From contig NZ_BAABBA010000009.1 in NCBI RefSeq assembly GCF_039537705.1, forward strand, positions 1 to 64,000: DNA of 64,000 bases, written 5' to 3'. Under the pieces are notes generated by a model, which saw only the letters and a list, made by a program, of their open reading frames with translations, made no database searches and was not told the origin of the DNA. Position numbers and translations under genes: made by a program. Numbering within the stretch: the first letter of the stretch is position 1; each line of letters starts with the position of its first letter. Positions 26,358 through 35,040 of the stretch are shown here, piece after piece. This DNA comes from Georgenia daeguensis. GTDB taxonomy: Bacteria; Actinomycetota; Actinomycetes; Actinomycetales; Actinomycetaceae.

Positions 26358-27323
26358 GTGGCACGGTACGTCGCACGACGGACGCTGTTCCTGGTCCTGT
26401 CGCTCGCCGTCGCGATGGTGGTGATCTTCGCGCTGCTGCGGCTGCTGCCCGGCGACCCGGCGAACGCGCTGCTCTCGGTCAACGCGACCCCCGAGCAGAT
26501 CGCGGCGGCCCGGGAGCAGGTGGGCGCGGACGAGCCCGTGCTCACCCAGCTCACCACCTGGCTCGGGCAGGTGCTGGCCGGCGACCTGGGCACCTCGTTC
26601 GTCAGCGGGCGCGAGGTGCTGCCGGACGTCGTCGACCGTCTCGGGGTGACGATCCCGCTGACGCTGATCGCGTTCGTCCTCGCCGCCGCGCTGGCGAGCC
26701 TGGTCGGATTCGTCGCGGCGTACCGGGCGGACCGGTGGTACGGCGTCGTCCTCTCCGGGCTGTCGCAGCTCGGCATCGCGGTCCCCGTCTTCTGGGTCGG
26801 CATGGTGCTGGTGTGGATCTTCGCGCTCGACCTCGGCCTGCTGCCCTCCGGCGGGTACCCGCGCGAGGGGTGGGCGGAGCCCGGGGAGACGCTGCGGTAC
26901 CTGACCCTGCCGGTGGCCACCATCGTGACCGTCATGACGGCGTCGCTCGCCCGCTACGTCCGCTCCGCCACCCAGGACGTGCTCGGCAGCGACTACCTGC
27001 GCACCGCCCGCTCCCTGGGGAGCAGCCTCCCGCACGCGTTCTGGCGCCACGGCCTGCGCAACGCCTCCGTGCCCGTGATCGCGATCCTCGGCGTGGAGCT
27101 GGCCACGACCCTGCTCGGTGCCGTCGTCGTCGAGAGCGTGTTCTCCCTGCCGGGCCTGGGCAGCATGCTCGTGCGGGCCATCGCCCAGCACGACTACCCG
27201 AGCATCCAGGGCGTCCTGCTCGTCACCACCTTCCTCGTGCTGGTGATCGGCTTCGCGGCCGACCTGCTCCAGCGCGTCGTCGACCCGCGGCTGCGGCGCC
27301 GGACCTCGGGGACGGCGGCATGA
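26358..27323 (+). CDS. ABC importer permease, DppB/OppB type
   Basis: Inner-membrane permease of 321 residues with about six hydrophobic segments. 'LLPGDPANALL' near the N-terminus is characteristic of DppB/OppB, and the EAA-like coupling loop is seen in 'DYLRTARSLGSSLPHAFWRH'. The GTG at 26358 is chosen because GAGGAG lies about 10 nt upstream and the protein then begins 'ARYVARRTLFLV', the family start. Its stop overlaps the next ATG by 4 bp. Confidence 0.9.
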   Translation: MARYVARRTLFLVLSLAVAMVVIFALLRLLPGDPANALLSVNATPEQIAAAREQVGADEPVLTQLTTWLGQVLAGDLGTSFVSGREVLPDVVDRLGVTIPLTLIAFVLAAALASLVGFVAAYRADRWYGVVLSGLSQLGIAVPVFWVGMVLVWIFALDLGLLPSGGYPREGWAEPGETLRYLTLPVATIVTVMTASLARYVRSATQDVLGSDYLRTARSLGSSLPHAFWRHGLRNASVPVIAILGVELATTLLGAVVVESVFSLPGLGSMLVRAIAQHDYPSIQGVLLVTTFLVLVIGFAADLLQRVVDPRLRRRTSGTAA

Positions 27324-28192
27324 CGACGACGCCCGGCCTCGAGCCCGTCGACGTCCCCGCGGCGCCGCGCGCCCGCCGTCGCCGACCCTCGCCCACCCTG
27401 GTGGTCGGGGTCGTGCTCCTCGCCGTCGTGGCCGCCGTGGCGGCGCTGTCCCTGGTGTGGCTGCCCTACGACCTCTCCGACACCTCCGGCGGACGCCTGG
27501 AGCCCCCCGGTCCCGACCACTGGCTGGGCACCGACACGCTCGGGCGCGACCTGTTCAGCCAGACCATGGTCGGTACCCGCATCGCGCTGACCGTGGGGCT
27601 GGGCGCGACGGCGGTGGCCGTCGTCGTCGGGGTGGTCGTCGGCATCCTCGCCGCCCTGACCCCGCCGTGGCTCGACGACACCGTCGCCTCGGCCCTGGAC
27701 ATCCTCATCGCCTTCCCCACGCTGCTGCTCGCCATGCTCATCGTGGCGGCGCAGGGCTCGAGCCTGTGGACCGTCCTGCTGGCCATCGGCCTCGGCGCCT
27801 CCGCGATCGCGGCCCGGTTCACCCGCATCCTGAGCCGGCGGGTCCTCGGCCAGCAGTACGTCACCGCCGCCCGCACGTCAGGCACCGGGGTGCTCGGGCT
27901 CGTCACCCGGCACGTGCTGCCGAACATCTGGCCGAGCCTGGTGGTCAACGTCGCGGTCCTGTTCGGCGTGGCCGTGCTGGCCGAGGCCAGCCTGTCCTAC
28001 CTCGGCCTGGGCGTGCCCCCGCCCAACGCCTCCCTCGGCCGGCTGCTGCAGGAGGCGCAGGGCACCGTCGTGACCGCGCCGTGGGCCGCCGTCGCGCCCG
28101 GCCTCGTCATCGTGGCCATGGTGCTCGGCGCGAACTTCCTCGCCGACGGGCTCCGCGACCGGTTCGACCCCACCCGGGGGAGGAGCCGGTGA
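27320..28192 (+). CDS. ABC importer permease, DppC/OppC type
   Basis: Second permease, 290 residues, with the cytoplasmic N-terminal tail, one early membrane segment and the typical DppC block 'DHWLGTDTLGRDLFSQ' followed by five more segments. The coupling loop is 'QQYVTAARTSGTGVLGLVTRH'-like around residue 175, and 'LSYLGLGVPPPNASLGRLL' is a strong family signature. Starts in a 4-bp overlap with the first permease and ends in a 4-bp overlap with the ATPase gene. Confidence 0.9.
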   Translation: MTTTPGLEPVDVPAAPRARRRRPSPTLVVGVVLLAVVAAVAALSLVWLPYDLSDTSGGRLEPPGPDHWLGTDTLGRDLFSQTMVGTRIALTVGLGATAVAVVVGVVVGILAALTPPWLDDTVASALDILIAFPTLLLAMLIVAAQGSSLWTVLLAIGLGASAIAARFTRILSRRVLGQQYVTAARTSGTGVLGLVTRHVLPNIWPSLVVNVAVLFGVAVLAEASLSYLGLGVPPPNASLGRLLQEAQGTVVTAPWAAVAPGLVIVAMVLGANFLADGLRDRFDPTRGRSR

Positions 28193-29070
28193 CCCGCGAC
28201 TTCTCGGGCGGCCCCGGTGTCCCGGCCGGTCCCGGTGCCCCTGTGCTCGCCGTGGACGGGCTCACCGTGGTCACGCGCGCCGGCCGCCGCGTCGTGGACG
28301 ACGTCTCCTTCTCCGTCCGTGCCGGGGAGCGCCTCGGCATCATCGGGGAGTCCGGCTCCGGCAAGTCCCTCACCGCGCTCGCCGTCGCCGGCCTCCTCGC
28401 GCCCGGGCTCGCCGCCGAGGGCTCCGTGCGGCTCTCGGGCACGGAGGTGATCGGCGCGCCCGAGGCGACCCTGAACCGGGTGCGCGGATCGGCCGTGTCC
28501 CTCGTCTTCCAGGAGCCGTTGAGCGCCCTCGACCCGCTCATGCGCGTCGGGCGGCAGATCGCCGGGCCGCTGCGGCGCCACCGTGGCCTGCGCGGGGCCG
28601 CGCTCCAGGACGCCGTGCTGGGGCTGATGCGGGAGGTCGCGCTGCCGGAGCCGGACCGGCTCGCGCGGTCGTTCCCGCACGAGATGTCGGGCGGCCAGCG
28701 CCAGCGCGTCGCGATCGCGATGGCGCTGGCGTGCGACCCGGCCGTGCTGATCGCCGACGAGCCCACGACGGCCCTGGACGTCACCGTCCAGGCCGAGATC
28801 CTCGAGCTCCTCCTGCGCGTGGTGCGCGAGCACCGCACCGCGCTCGTCTTCGTCTCGCACGACATGGCGGTGGTCTCCGAGGTGGCGGAGCGGGTGCTGG
28901 TGATGCGGACGGGAACCGTGGTCGAGGAGGGCGCCGTGGGCGACGTGATCGCCGCCCCGCGGCACCCCTACACGCGGAGCCTGGTCGACAGCGCCCGGGC
29001 GCTCGACGCCGCGCTGGGCGGGCCGCCCCCGGCCGCGGGGCAGGACGTGACGGCGGTGGAACGGCGATGA
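28189..29070 (+). CDS. ABC importer ATPase, DppD/OppD type
   Basis: ATP-binding subunit of 293 residues. Walker A is 'GESGSGKS' (53-60), the Q-loop lies in 'VFQEPLSALDPL', the signature is 'MSGGQRQR' and Walker B ends in 'LIADEPTTALD'. The C-terminal 'HPYTRSLV' block is typical of oligopeptide/nickel ATPases, but the Fe-S-type cysteine cluster of some OppD proteins is absent. GTG start overlapping the upstream stop by 4 bp; stop overlaps the next gene by 4 bp. Confidence 0.9.
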   Translation: MTRDFSGGPGVPAGPGAPVLAVDGLTVVTRAGRRVVDDVSFSVRAGERLGIIGESGSGKSLTALAVAGLLAPGLAAEGSVRLSGTEVIGAPEATLNRVRGSAVSLVFQEPLSALDPLMRVGRQIAGPLRRHRGLRGAALQDAVLGLMREVALPEPDRLARSFPHEMSGGQRQRVAIAMALACDPAVLIADEPTTALDVTVQAEILELLLRVVREHRTALVFVSHDMAVVSEVAERVLVMRTGTVVEEGAVGDVIAAPRHPYTRSLVDSARALDAALGGPPPAAGQDVTAVERR

Positions 29071-29843
29071 CCCCGCTGCTCGGTCTCGACGCCGTGGACT
29101 ACCGCTACCGCGGGGCCACGACGAACGCCCTCGACGGCGTGACGCTCGCCGTGGAGCCGGGCGTCAGCCTCGGCGTCGTGGGGGAGTCCGGCTCGGGGAA
29201 GTCCACCGCGCTCTCCCTGCTGCTGGGGCTGGCCCGGCCGACGTCGGGCCGCGTCCTCCTGGACGGCGCGCCCCTCGACCTCTCGGACCGGCGACGCCGC
29301 CGCGACTTCCGCCGGCGGGTGCAGGTGGTCTTCCAGGACCCCTACTCCTCGCTCGACCCCCGGCAGCGGGTGGACCGGATCGTGGCCGAGCCGCTGGTGT
29401 CGCTGCGGCTGAGGCGCGGCCGGGAGTCGCTCCGGGAGGCGGTCACGGCGGCCCTCGCGTCCGTGGACCTCGACGCGGACGTCGCGCGCCGCTACCCGCA
29501 CGAGTTCTCGGGCGGTCAGCGCCAGCGGATCGCCATCGCCCGCGCCCTCGTCACCGGGCCGTCGGTCCTGCTCGCCGACGAGCCGGTCAGCGCGCTGGAC
29601 CTGACCACCCGCCTGGGCGTCATCGCCCTGCTCGACCGGCTCAAGCGCGAGCGGGGCCTGACCGTGGTCATGGTCTCCCACGACGTCAGCGCCGTCGCGG
29701 CGCTGTGCGAGCGCACCGTCGTCCTCAAGGACGGCCGGGTGGTCGAGCAGGGGACCACCCGAGACATCCTGGACTCCCCCCGGGAGCCCTACACCCAGCG
29801 GCTCATCGCCGCCGTCCCGAGGGTCTCGGCCGGACCCGCCTGA
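29067..29843 (+). CDS. ABC importer ATPase, DppF/OppF type
   Basis: Second ATPase of the importer, 258 residues. Walker A 'GESGSGKS', Q-loop 'VVFQDPYSSLDPR' (the classic OppF/DppF sequence), signature 'FSGGQRQR', Walker B 'LLADEPVSALD' and H-loop 'MVSHDVSAV'. It is about 60 residues shorter than typical OppF, ending soon after 'REPYTQRLI'. Last gene of the operon; tsaD follows 22 bp later with its own promoter. Confidence 0.9.
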   Translation: MTPLLGLDAVDYRYRGATTNALDGVTLAVEPGVSLGVVGESGSGKSTALSLLLGLARPTSGRVLLDGAPLDLSDRRRRRDFRRRVQVVFQDPYSSLDPRQRVDRIVAEPLVSLRLRRGRESLREAVTAALASVDLDADVARRYPHEFSGGQRQRIAIARALVTGPSVLLADEPVSALDLTTRLGVIALLDRLKRERGLTVVMVSHDVSAVAALCERTVVLKDGRVVEQGTTRDILDSPREPYTQRLIAAVPRVSAGPA

Positions 29844-29851
29844 GGGAAACG

Positions 29852-29868
29852 ACTACCCTGGTCCGGTG
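29852..29868 (+). promoter_or_regulatory. Leaderless promoter of tsaD
   Basis: -10 box TACCCT at 29854-29859, six bases before the GTG at 29866. The 17 bases 29852-29868 are identical to those in front of tsaB. Confidence 0.6.
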
Positions 29869-30909
29869 AGCGAACCCCTCATCCTCGGCATCGAGACCTC
29901 CTGCGACGAGACCGGCTTCGCCGTCGTGCGCGGGCGTGAGCTGCTCGCCGACGTCACGGCCTCCTCCATGGACGAGCACGCCCGCTACGGCGGCATCGTC
30001 CCGGAGGTCGCGTCGCGCGCCCACCTCGAGGCCTTCGTGCCCACCCTGGACGCCGCGCTCGCCGCCGCCGACGTCGACCTCGGTCAGCTCGACGCCATCG
30101 CCGTGACCGCGGGGCCCGGCCTGGTCGGCTCGCTCACCGTCGGGGTGGCGGGGGCAAAGGCGCTGGCGCTGGCGAGCGGCAAGCCCCTGTACGGCGTCAA
30201 CCACGTGATCGGCCACGCCGCCGTGGACGAGCTGGTGCACGGGAAGTTCCCGGACCGGTTCGTGGCTCTGGTCGTCTCCGGAGGCCACACCTCCCTGCTG
30301 CTCGTGGACGACATCGCCACCGGGGTCACCGAGCTCGGGCAGACCCTCGACGACGCGGCGGGGGAGGCGTTCGACAAGGTCGGGCGCCTGCTGGGCCTGC
30401 CCTACCCCGGCGGCCCGCACGTCGACCGGCTGTCCCGGGAGGGCGACCGCGACGCGATCCGCTTCCCGCGTGGCCTCACCTCCGGCAAGGACAAGGCGCG
30501 CCACCCCTACGACTTCTCCTTCTCCGGCCTCAAGACCGCGGTCGCCCGCTACGTAGAGGCCTTCCAGGACCGCGGCGAGGAGGTCCCGGCGGCCGACGTC
30601 GCGGCGGGCTTCTCCGAGGCGGTCGCCGACGTGCTGGTCACCAAGGCGCTTCTCGCGTGCGAGCGCAGCGAGTGCGACACCCTGGTGATCGGCGGCGGGT
30701 TCTCCGCGAACTCCCGCCTGCGCGAGCTCGCCGCGGAACGGGCGGCCGCGCACGGGGTCACGGTGCGGATCCCGCCGATCCGCTACTGCACCGACAACGG
30801 TGCGATGATCGCCGCGCTCGGGTCCGCGCTGGTGCGGTCGGGGGCCGCCCCCTCGCCGCTCGACCTGCCCACGGACTCGGGCATGCCGCTGGAGCTCGTG
30901 CGCGTCTGA
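29866..30909 (+). CDS. tsaD: tRNA t6A threonylcarbamoyltransferase TsaD
   Basis: TsaD (formerly Gcp) transfers the threonylcarbamoyl group to A37 of tRNA, working with TsaB and TsaE. Metal ligands His113 and His117 appear in 'NHVIGHAA'; other blocks are 'GIETSCDETGFAVV', 'GGIVPEVASRAHL', 'VSGGHTSLLLV' and 'CTDNGAMIAALG'. Length 347, normal. In most actinobacteria it directly follows rimI; here about 10 kb of sseA, sdh and ABC importer genes intervene. Confidence 0.97.
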   Translation: MSEPLILGIETSCDETGFAVVRGRELLADVTASSMDEHARYGGIVPEVASRAHLEAFVPTLDAALAAADVDLGQLDAIAVTAGPGLVGSLTVGVAGAKALALASGKPLYGVNHVIGHAAVDELVHGKFPDRFVALVVSGGHTSLLLVDDIATGVTELGQTLDDAAGEAFDKVGRLLGLPYPGGPHVDRLSREGDRDAIRFPRGLTSGKDKARHPYDFSFSGLKTAVARYVEAFQDRGEEVPAADVAAGFSEAVADVLVTKALLACERSECDTLVIGGGFSANSRLRELAAERAAAHGVTVRIPPIRYCTDNGAMIAALGSALVRSGAAPSPLDLPTDSGMPLELVRV

Positions 30910-30929
30910 GTCCGGTTGCGGCCGCGCCC

Positions 30930-31006
30930 GCAGGTCTGGCCCGGCTGCAGGTCTGGCCCGGCTGCAGGTCTGGCCCGGCTGCAGGCCTGGCCCGGCTGCA
31001 AGCCTG
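30930..31006. repeat. Four and a half tandem 17-bp repeats
   Basis: Units of GCAGGTCTGGCCCGGCT: three identical copies (30930-30980), one with a single change (30981-30997) and a partial fifth. They fill the gap between tsaD and the convergent HAAS-domain gene. The period is not a multiple of three, which argues against coding. Confidence 0.8.
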
Positions 31007-31032
31007 CCGCGGCGGCCGCGGCCGCGCGGTGC

Positions 31033-31590
31033 TCAGGCCTCGACGGCCCGGCGGCGCAGCGCCGGCGCGGCCCGCCAGGCGCGCGCGGCCACCAGGAACA
31101 CCACCAGCGTGACGAGGAGCGTCCAGGGGAAGCCCTCCCGCCATCCGAGGGAGCTCTCGCCCGGTGAGTTGACCACCGTGAGCTCGGCCCACAGCAGCCG
31201 CGCGGTGACGCCCTCGGGCCCGGCCGCAGGGGCCACCTGCCAGAGGGCGGAGGCGAACACCGCCGTGGCGGCCAGGCACAGCAGCAGCCAGGCGGCGGCC
31301 GCCGCCGCGCCCAGGCCCCAGCGGGGCCGCCCGGCGTCGAGGAGCCCGCTGTACTCGGCGGCGAGGCGCCGGGCCGGGCCGAGGGAGGTGACCGCCTCCC
31401 GCATCGAGGTGTCCGCGGCGGCGGCGTCGAGCTCGCCCCGCAGCTGCGCGACGAGGGCCCGGCGCTCCGCCGAGGGGTAGTCGTCGTCCAGCCACAGCAC
31501 GAGCGAGAGCAGGTACCGCTCGCGGCGGAGCCGGTCGCGCAGCCCCGGGCGCGGGACGGCGGTGGCGGTGGGGGAGTCGGTGGATGTCAC
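31033..31590 (-). CDS. HAAS-domain membrane protein partnered with PadR
   Basis: Membrane protein of 185 residues. The N-terminal 80 residues ('RYLLSLVLWLDDDYPSAERRALVAQLRGEL') form the helical HAAS (DUF1700-like) signalling domain usually encoded beside PadR regulators; two hydrophobic segments follow ('AAAAAAWLLLCLAATAVF' and 'WTLLVTLVVFLVAARAW'). The GTG start overlaps the padR stop by 4 bp. The pair probably senses envelope or stress signals; what it controls is unknown. Confidence 0.75.
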   Translation of the reverse strand: MTSTDSPTATAVPRPGLRDRLRRERYLLSLVLWLDDDYPSAERRALVAQLRGELDAAAADTSMREAVTSLGPARRLAAEYSGLLDAGRPRWGLGAAAAAAWLLLCLAATAVFASALWQVAPAAGPEGVTARLLWAELTVVNSPGESSLGWREGFPWTLLVTLVVFLVAARAWRAAPALRRRAVEA

Positions 31591-31964
31591 GGGCGTGCCT
31601 CCTGAACGGGTCGGGCCCGGCGTGGGCCGGGAGTCATGACGACGGCGACGACGTCGCCCAGCTGCTGCCAGCCGCGCCGCTGGACCGCGAGGTGCTCCAG
31701 GCCGGCGTCGGTGGGCGTGTAGTACTTGCGGGCCGGCCCGGACTGCGAGGCCACGAGGTAGGAGGCCAGGTGGCCGTCACGCTCGAGGCGGGTGAGCACC
31801 GGGTACACCGAGCCGGTCGCGACGTCGGTCAGACCGGCGTCCCGCAGCCGCGTGACCAGCTCGTAGCCGTAGGAGTCCTGCTCGCGCAGCAGCGCGAGCA
31901 CGAGCATCGGCAGGACGCCCTTGAGGAGCTGGGGGTCCCGGGGGGCTGGGGTGCGTGCGGCCAC
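31587..31964 (-). CDS. PadR-family transcriptional regulator
   Basis: Winged-helix repressor of 125 residues with the PadR pattern 'LPMLVLALLREQDSYGYEL', 'GSVYPVLTRLERDGHL' and 'RKYYTPTDAGLEHLA'. PadR proteins usually repress their own operon and dissociate on ligand binding. The GTG start is leaderless. Co-transcribed with the HAAS gene. It is divergent from the metallo-hydrolase gene, which is therefore a candidate target. Confidence 0.88.
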   Translation of the reverse strand: MAARTPAPRDPQLLKGVLPMLVLALLREQDSYGYELVTRLRDAGLTDVATGSVYPVLTRLERDGHLASYLVASQSGPARKYYTPTDAGLEHLAVQRRGWQQLGDVVAVVMTPGPRRARPVQEARP

Positions 31965-31999
31965 GGAGGAAGGCTATGACAGGTATTCGGTAAGAACAA
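31962..31999 (-). promoter_or_regulatory. Promoter of padR-HAAS
   Basis: On the minus strand -35 TTGTTC, a 17-bp spacer and -10 TAGCCT (31976 down to 31971), six bases before the GTG at 31964. The spacer is A/T-richer than its surroundings and may carry the PadR operator. Confidence 0.5.
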
Positions 32000-32174
32000 G
32001 TAGTGAGCGTGACCGAGTTCCTGCGAGAGCGCCGGCGGCCCAGGCGTCAGGGGGGGGCGCCGCGGAGGCGTGCGCCGGGCCGGGGGCAGTGGCAGTCTTG
32101 CCTCAGCCGCCTCGTCGACGGCACGGGTCCGCGGCCCGCACCGGGGTCGTGGCCCGCTCGGAAAGGACCGGGCG

Positions 32175-33548
32175 ATGACCGTCACCATCATCCCCGTCGA
32201 GACCCCGTCGCTGGGGGACCGCAGCTACCTCGTCCATGACGGCCGGGTGGCGTTCGTGGTGGACGCCCAGCGCGACATCGACCGCATCCTCGCCGTGGCG
32301 GAGCGGGCGGGTGTGTCGATCACCCACGTCCTCGAGACGCACATCCACAACGACTACGTCACCGGGGGCCACGCGCTCGCCCGGCGGACGGGGGCGCAGT
32401 ACCTCGTCAACGCGGACGACGAGGTCTCCTTCGAGCGCACACCGGTCAGCGACGGCGACGTCGTGGAGGTCAGCCCTGGCCTGCACCTGCGCGTCCTCGC
32501 CACGCCGGGGCACACGTTCACCCATCTGTCCTACGTCCTGCAGGGGGACTCCCCGGCGGTGTTCTCCGGCGGGTCGCTGCTCTTCGGTGCCACCGGGCGG
32601 CCGGACCTGCTCGGTGCCACCAGCACGCACGAGCTTGCCCGCCACCAGTACCGCAGCGTCCGACGGCTGGCCGACCACCTGCCCGACGACGCCCGCCTGC
32701 TGCCGACCCACGGGTTCGGCGGCTTCTGCGCCACCACGGCGACCGGCGCCGAGATCACCGCGTCCACGATCGGCCGGGAGCGCCAGGTCAACCCGGTCCT
32801 GTCGCAGGACGAGGAGGACTACGTGGCGGACGTGCTCGCCGGCCTGGACGCCTACCCGGCCTACTACGCGCACATGGCTTCCCTGAACGCCGCCGGTCCT
32901 GACGAGCCGGACCTGAGTCCCCCCGCGCAGGCCGACGCCGCCGAGCTGCGCCGCCGACTGGAGGCGGGCGAGTGGCTCGTCGACCTGCGGCACCGGACGG
33001 TGTTCGCGGCCGGGCACGTGCCCGGCACCTACAACGTCGCGCTCGACGTCAGGTTCGCCTCCTACCTCGGCTGGCTGCTCCCGTGGGGGACGCCGGTCAC
33101 GCTGCTCGGTGATTCCGAGGCGCAGGTGGCCGAGGCGCAACGTGAGATGGTCCGGATCGGGATCGACCGGCCCGCCGCCGGGACCAGCGGACGGCCCGAG
33201 TGGTGGACCGAGGGCCCGCTCGCCACCACGCCGCGGGCCAGCTTCGCCGACCTCGAGCGGGTCCGGCACCACCGTCCGGTGGTGGTGCTCGACGTCCGGC
33301 GCGACAGGGAGTGGGACCAGGCGCACGTCGACGGCGCCGTCCACGTCCCGCTGCACGCCCTGCTCGCCCGGCGCGACGACATCCCCGCGGGCGAGGTGTG
33401 GGTGCACTGCGCGAGCGGCTACCGGGCCAGCGTCGCGGCCTCGATCCTCGCCGCCCACGGGCGGCGGACGGTCCTGATCGACGACTCCTTCCAGCGCTCG
33501 GCCCGCACCTGCGGTCTGCCGCTCGCGGGCCGGGACGCGGCGGCCTGA
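32175..33548 (+). CDS. Metallo-beta-lactamase fold hydrolase with two rhodanese domains
   Basis: Protein of 457 residues: an N-terminal metallo-beta-lactamase domain (about 1-240) followed by two rhodanese-like domains. It resembles persulfide dioxygenase/rhodanese fusions that detoxify sulfide and persulfides. The metal motif reads 'HIHNDY' (56-61) where most family members have HxHxDH, so one ligand position carries Tyr; 'ATPGHTFTH' and 'LPTHGFGGFC' supply further ligands. The first rhodanese domain lacks a cysteine ('PVTLLGDS'); the second has 'HCASGYRA' with Cys412. ATG preceded by GAAAGGA. It stands alone, divergent from padR. Sulfur oxidation is inferred from architecture. Confidence 0.82.
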   Translation: MTVTIIPVETPSLGDRSYLVHDGRVAFVVDAQRDIDRILAVAERAGVSITHVLETHIHNDYVTGGHALARRTGAQYLVNADDEVSFERTPVSDGDVVEVSPGLHLRVLATPGHTFTHLSYVLQGDSPAVFSGGSLLFGATGRPDLLGATSTHELARHQYRSVRRLADHLPDDARLLPTHGFGGFCATTATGAEITASTIGRERQVNPVLSQDEEDYVADVLAGLDAYPAYYAHMASLNAAGPDEPDLSPPAQADAAELRRRLEAGEWLVDLRHRTVFAAGHVPGTYNVALDVRFASYLGWLLPWGTPVTLLGDSEAQVAEAQREMVRIGIDRPAAGTSGRPEWWTEGPLATTPRASFADLERVRHHRPVVVLDVRRDREWDQAHVDGAVHVPLHALLARRDDIPAGEVWVHCASGYRASVAASILAAHGRRTVLIDDSFQRSARTCGLPLAGRDAAA

Positions 33549-33685
33549 TCCGGCGCCCGTCCGAGTCGCCACGGCTCCGACGGCACCACGGCTCCGACGT
33601 CGGCGCGAGCCAGGACGAACGTCGCAAGCCCCTGACGGGCGAACATCAGAGCGGGAGAGCGTGCGTCGGAGAGTGCGAGCGCGGG

Positions 33686-34816
33686 TCAGAGCGGGCGGCC
33701 GGCCCGCATCTCGGCGACCAGCGAGGCGACGACGGCGTCCAGGTCGCCCCGCTCGGCGACGCGCAGCTGGCGCTGGTAGGAGGCGCCGTCGTCGAGGATG
33801 CGGCGGACCAGGGCGAGGTCCTCCGTGCAGCCGAGCCGCTCCGCCACGGGCTCGAGCTCGACGAGCATCGCCGCGACGGTGTCCGTGACGAGCTCCTCCT
33901 CGCCCGAGCCGTCGCGGATGAGGATGGCGTCCATGCCGTAGCGGGCCGAGCGCCACTTGTTCTCCGCCACGTACCAGCGCGGCGCGGTGGGCAGCTCCTC
34001 GCCGTCGTCGAGCATCGTGGAGTAGTGCTCGACGAGGCAGTGCGTCAGGGCGGAGGTGGCGCGCAGTTCCTCGAGGTTGGTCGCGGCGTCGCAGACCCGG
34101 ACCTCGATGGTGCCGAGCCGGGGCGAGGGCCGGATGTCCCAGCGCAGCTCGGAGAAGGTGTCGATGACGCCGGTGCGAGTCATGTCCTCCACGTAGCTCT
34201 CGAGGTCCTCCCACCGGTCGAACTGGTAGGGGACGCCGGCCGTGGGCAGCTGCTGGAACATCATCGCGCGGTTGGAGGCGTACCCGGTGTCCTCACCGCC
34301 CCAGAACGGGGACGAGGCCGCCAGGGACTGCAGGTGCGCGAAGCGGGTGAGCAGCGCCTGCATGATCGGGAGCACCTTCGAGCGGTCCTCGATGCCGACG
34401 TGCACGTGCACCCCGTACAGCAGCATCTGCCGACCCCACCAGCGGGTGCGGTCGATGAGGGTGGCGTAGCGCTCCTTGTTCGTCACGCGCTGGAACGCGG
34501 GCCGCGCGAACGGGTGCGAGCCGGCGCTGGCGAGCTCGATGCGCAGCGGGTCCGTGACGGCGCGCAGGTCCTCGACGGCGCGCTGGAGGTCCGCGGCGGC
34601 CTCGCCGACCGTGCGGCACACCCCCGAGACCACCTCGACGGTGTTGACGAGCAGCTCGGGGTGGACGTTCGGGTGGGGCTCGCCGCCCGGCCCGGCGAGA
34701 CCGGCCAGCACCGTCTCGGCGGCCTGGCGCAGATCGCCGGAGTCGGCGTCGAGCAGCTGCAGCTCCCACTCGATGCCGACCGACGAGCGCCCGGACGGGG
34801 CGAAGTCAAGGTTCAC
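33686..34816 (-). CDS. Carboxylate-amine ligase, YbdK type (glutamate-cysteine ligase family 2)
   Basis: ATP-grasp-like ligase of the GCS2/YbdK family, 376 residues. Blocks visible: 'SVGIEWELQLLD', 'ELLVNTVEVVSG', 'YGVHVHVGIEDR', 'SSPFWGGEDTGYASNRA' and 'TIEVRVCDAAT'. E. coli YbdK has weak glutamate-cysteine ligase activity; in actinobacteria, which use mycothiol, the natural substrate is often unclear. Its neighbourhood holds a sulfur-handling hydrolase and a dehydrogenase, which gives only loose support for a thiol role. GTG start. Confidence 0.88.
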   Translation of the reverse strand: MNLDFAPSGRSSVGIEWELQLLDADSGDLRQAAETVLAGLAGPGGEPHPNVHPELLVNTVEVVSGVCRTVGEAAADLQRAVEDLRAVTDPLRIELASAGSHPFARPAFQRVTNKERYATLIDRTRWWGRQMLLYGVHVHVGIEDRSKVLPIMQALLTRFAHLQSLAASSPFWGGEDTGYASNRAMMFQQLPTAGVPYQFDRWEDLESYVEDMTRTGVIDTFSELRWDIRPSPRLGTIEVRVCDAATNLEELRATSALTHCLVEHYSTMLDDGEELPTAPRWYVAENKWRSARYGMDAILIRDGSGEEELVTDTVAAMLVELEPVAERLGCTEDLALVRRILDDGASYQRQLRVAERGDLDAVVASLVAEMRAGRPL

Positions 34817-34843
34817 GGGACCAGTCTGCCGGTCCTGGTGACC

Positions 34844-34915
34844 CGCTGCGTCACAGGGGCGCGGGCCCGGTGCGTCACCGGGTCATGCGTCCGGTGCGTC
34901 ACCGGGTGCCGTGCC
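34844..34915. repeat. Three tandem 24-bp repeats with internal palindromes
   Basis: Three 24-bp units sharing GGTGCGTCACCGGG-like cores; the second and third contain CCGGT-GCGTC-ACCGG inverted repeats (34866-34882, 34891-34905). They sit between the divergent ligase and dehydrogenase genes, 125 bp or more upstream of the latter, where they could be an operator array or a chance expansion. Confidence 0.6.
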
Positions 34916-35040
34916 CGAGGGCCGAGCCGCCACGCCGGGGACCCAGGTCCCTGGCGCGTCGCCGCGTCGTCGGCGACCGTGGAGGCAGCGCGCTGCGCCG
35001 CCGGCCCGAGCGGGCCGGGACCGACGACAAGGAGGTTGTC

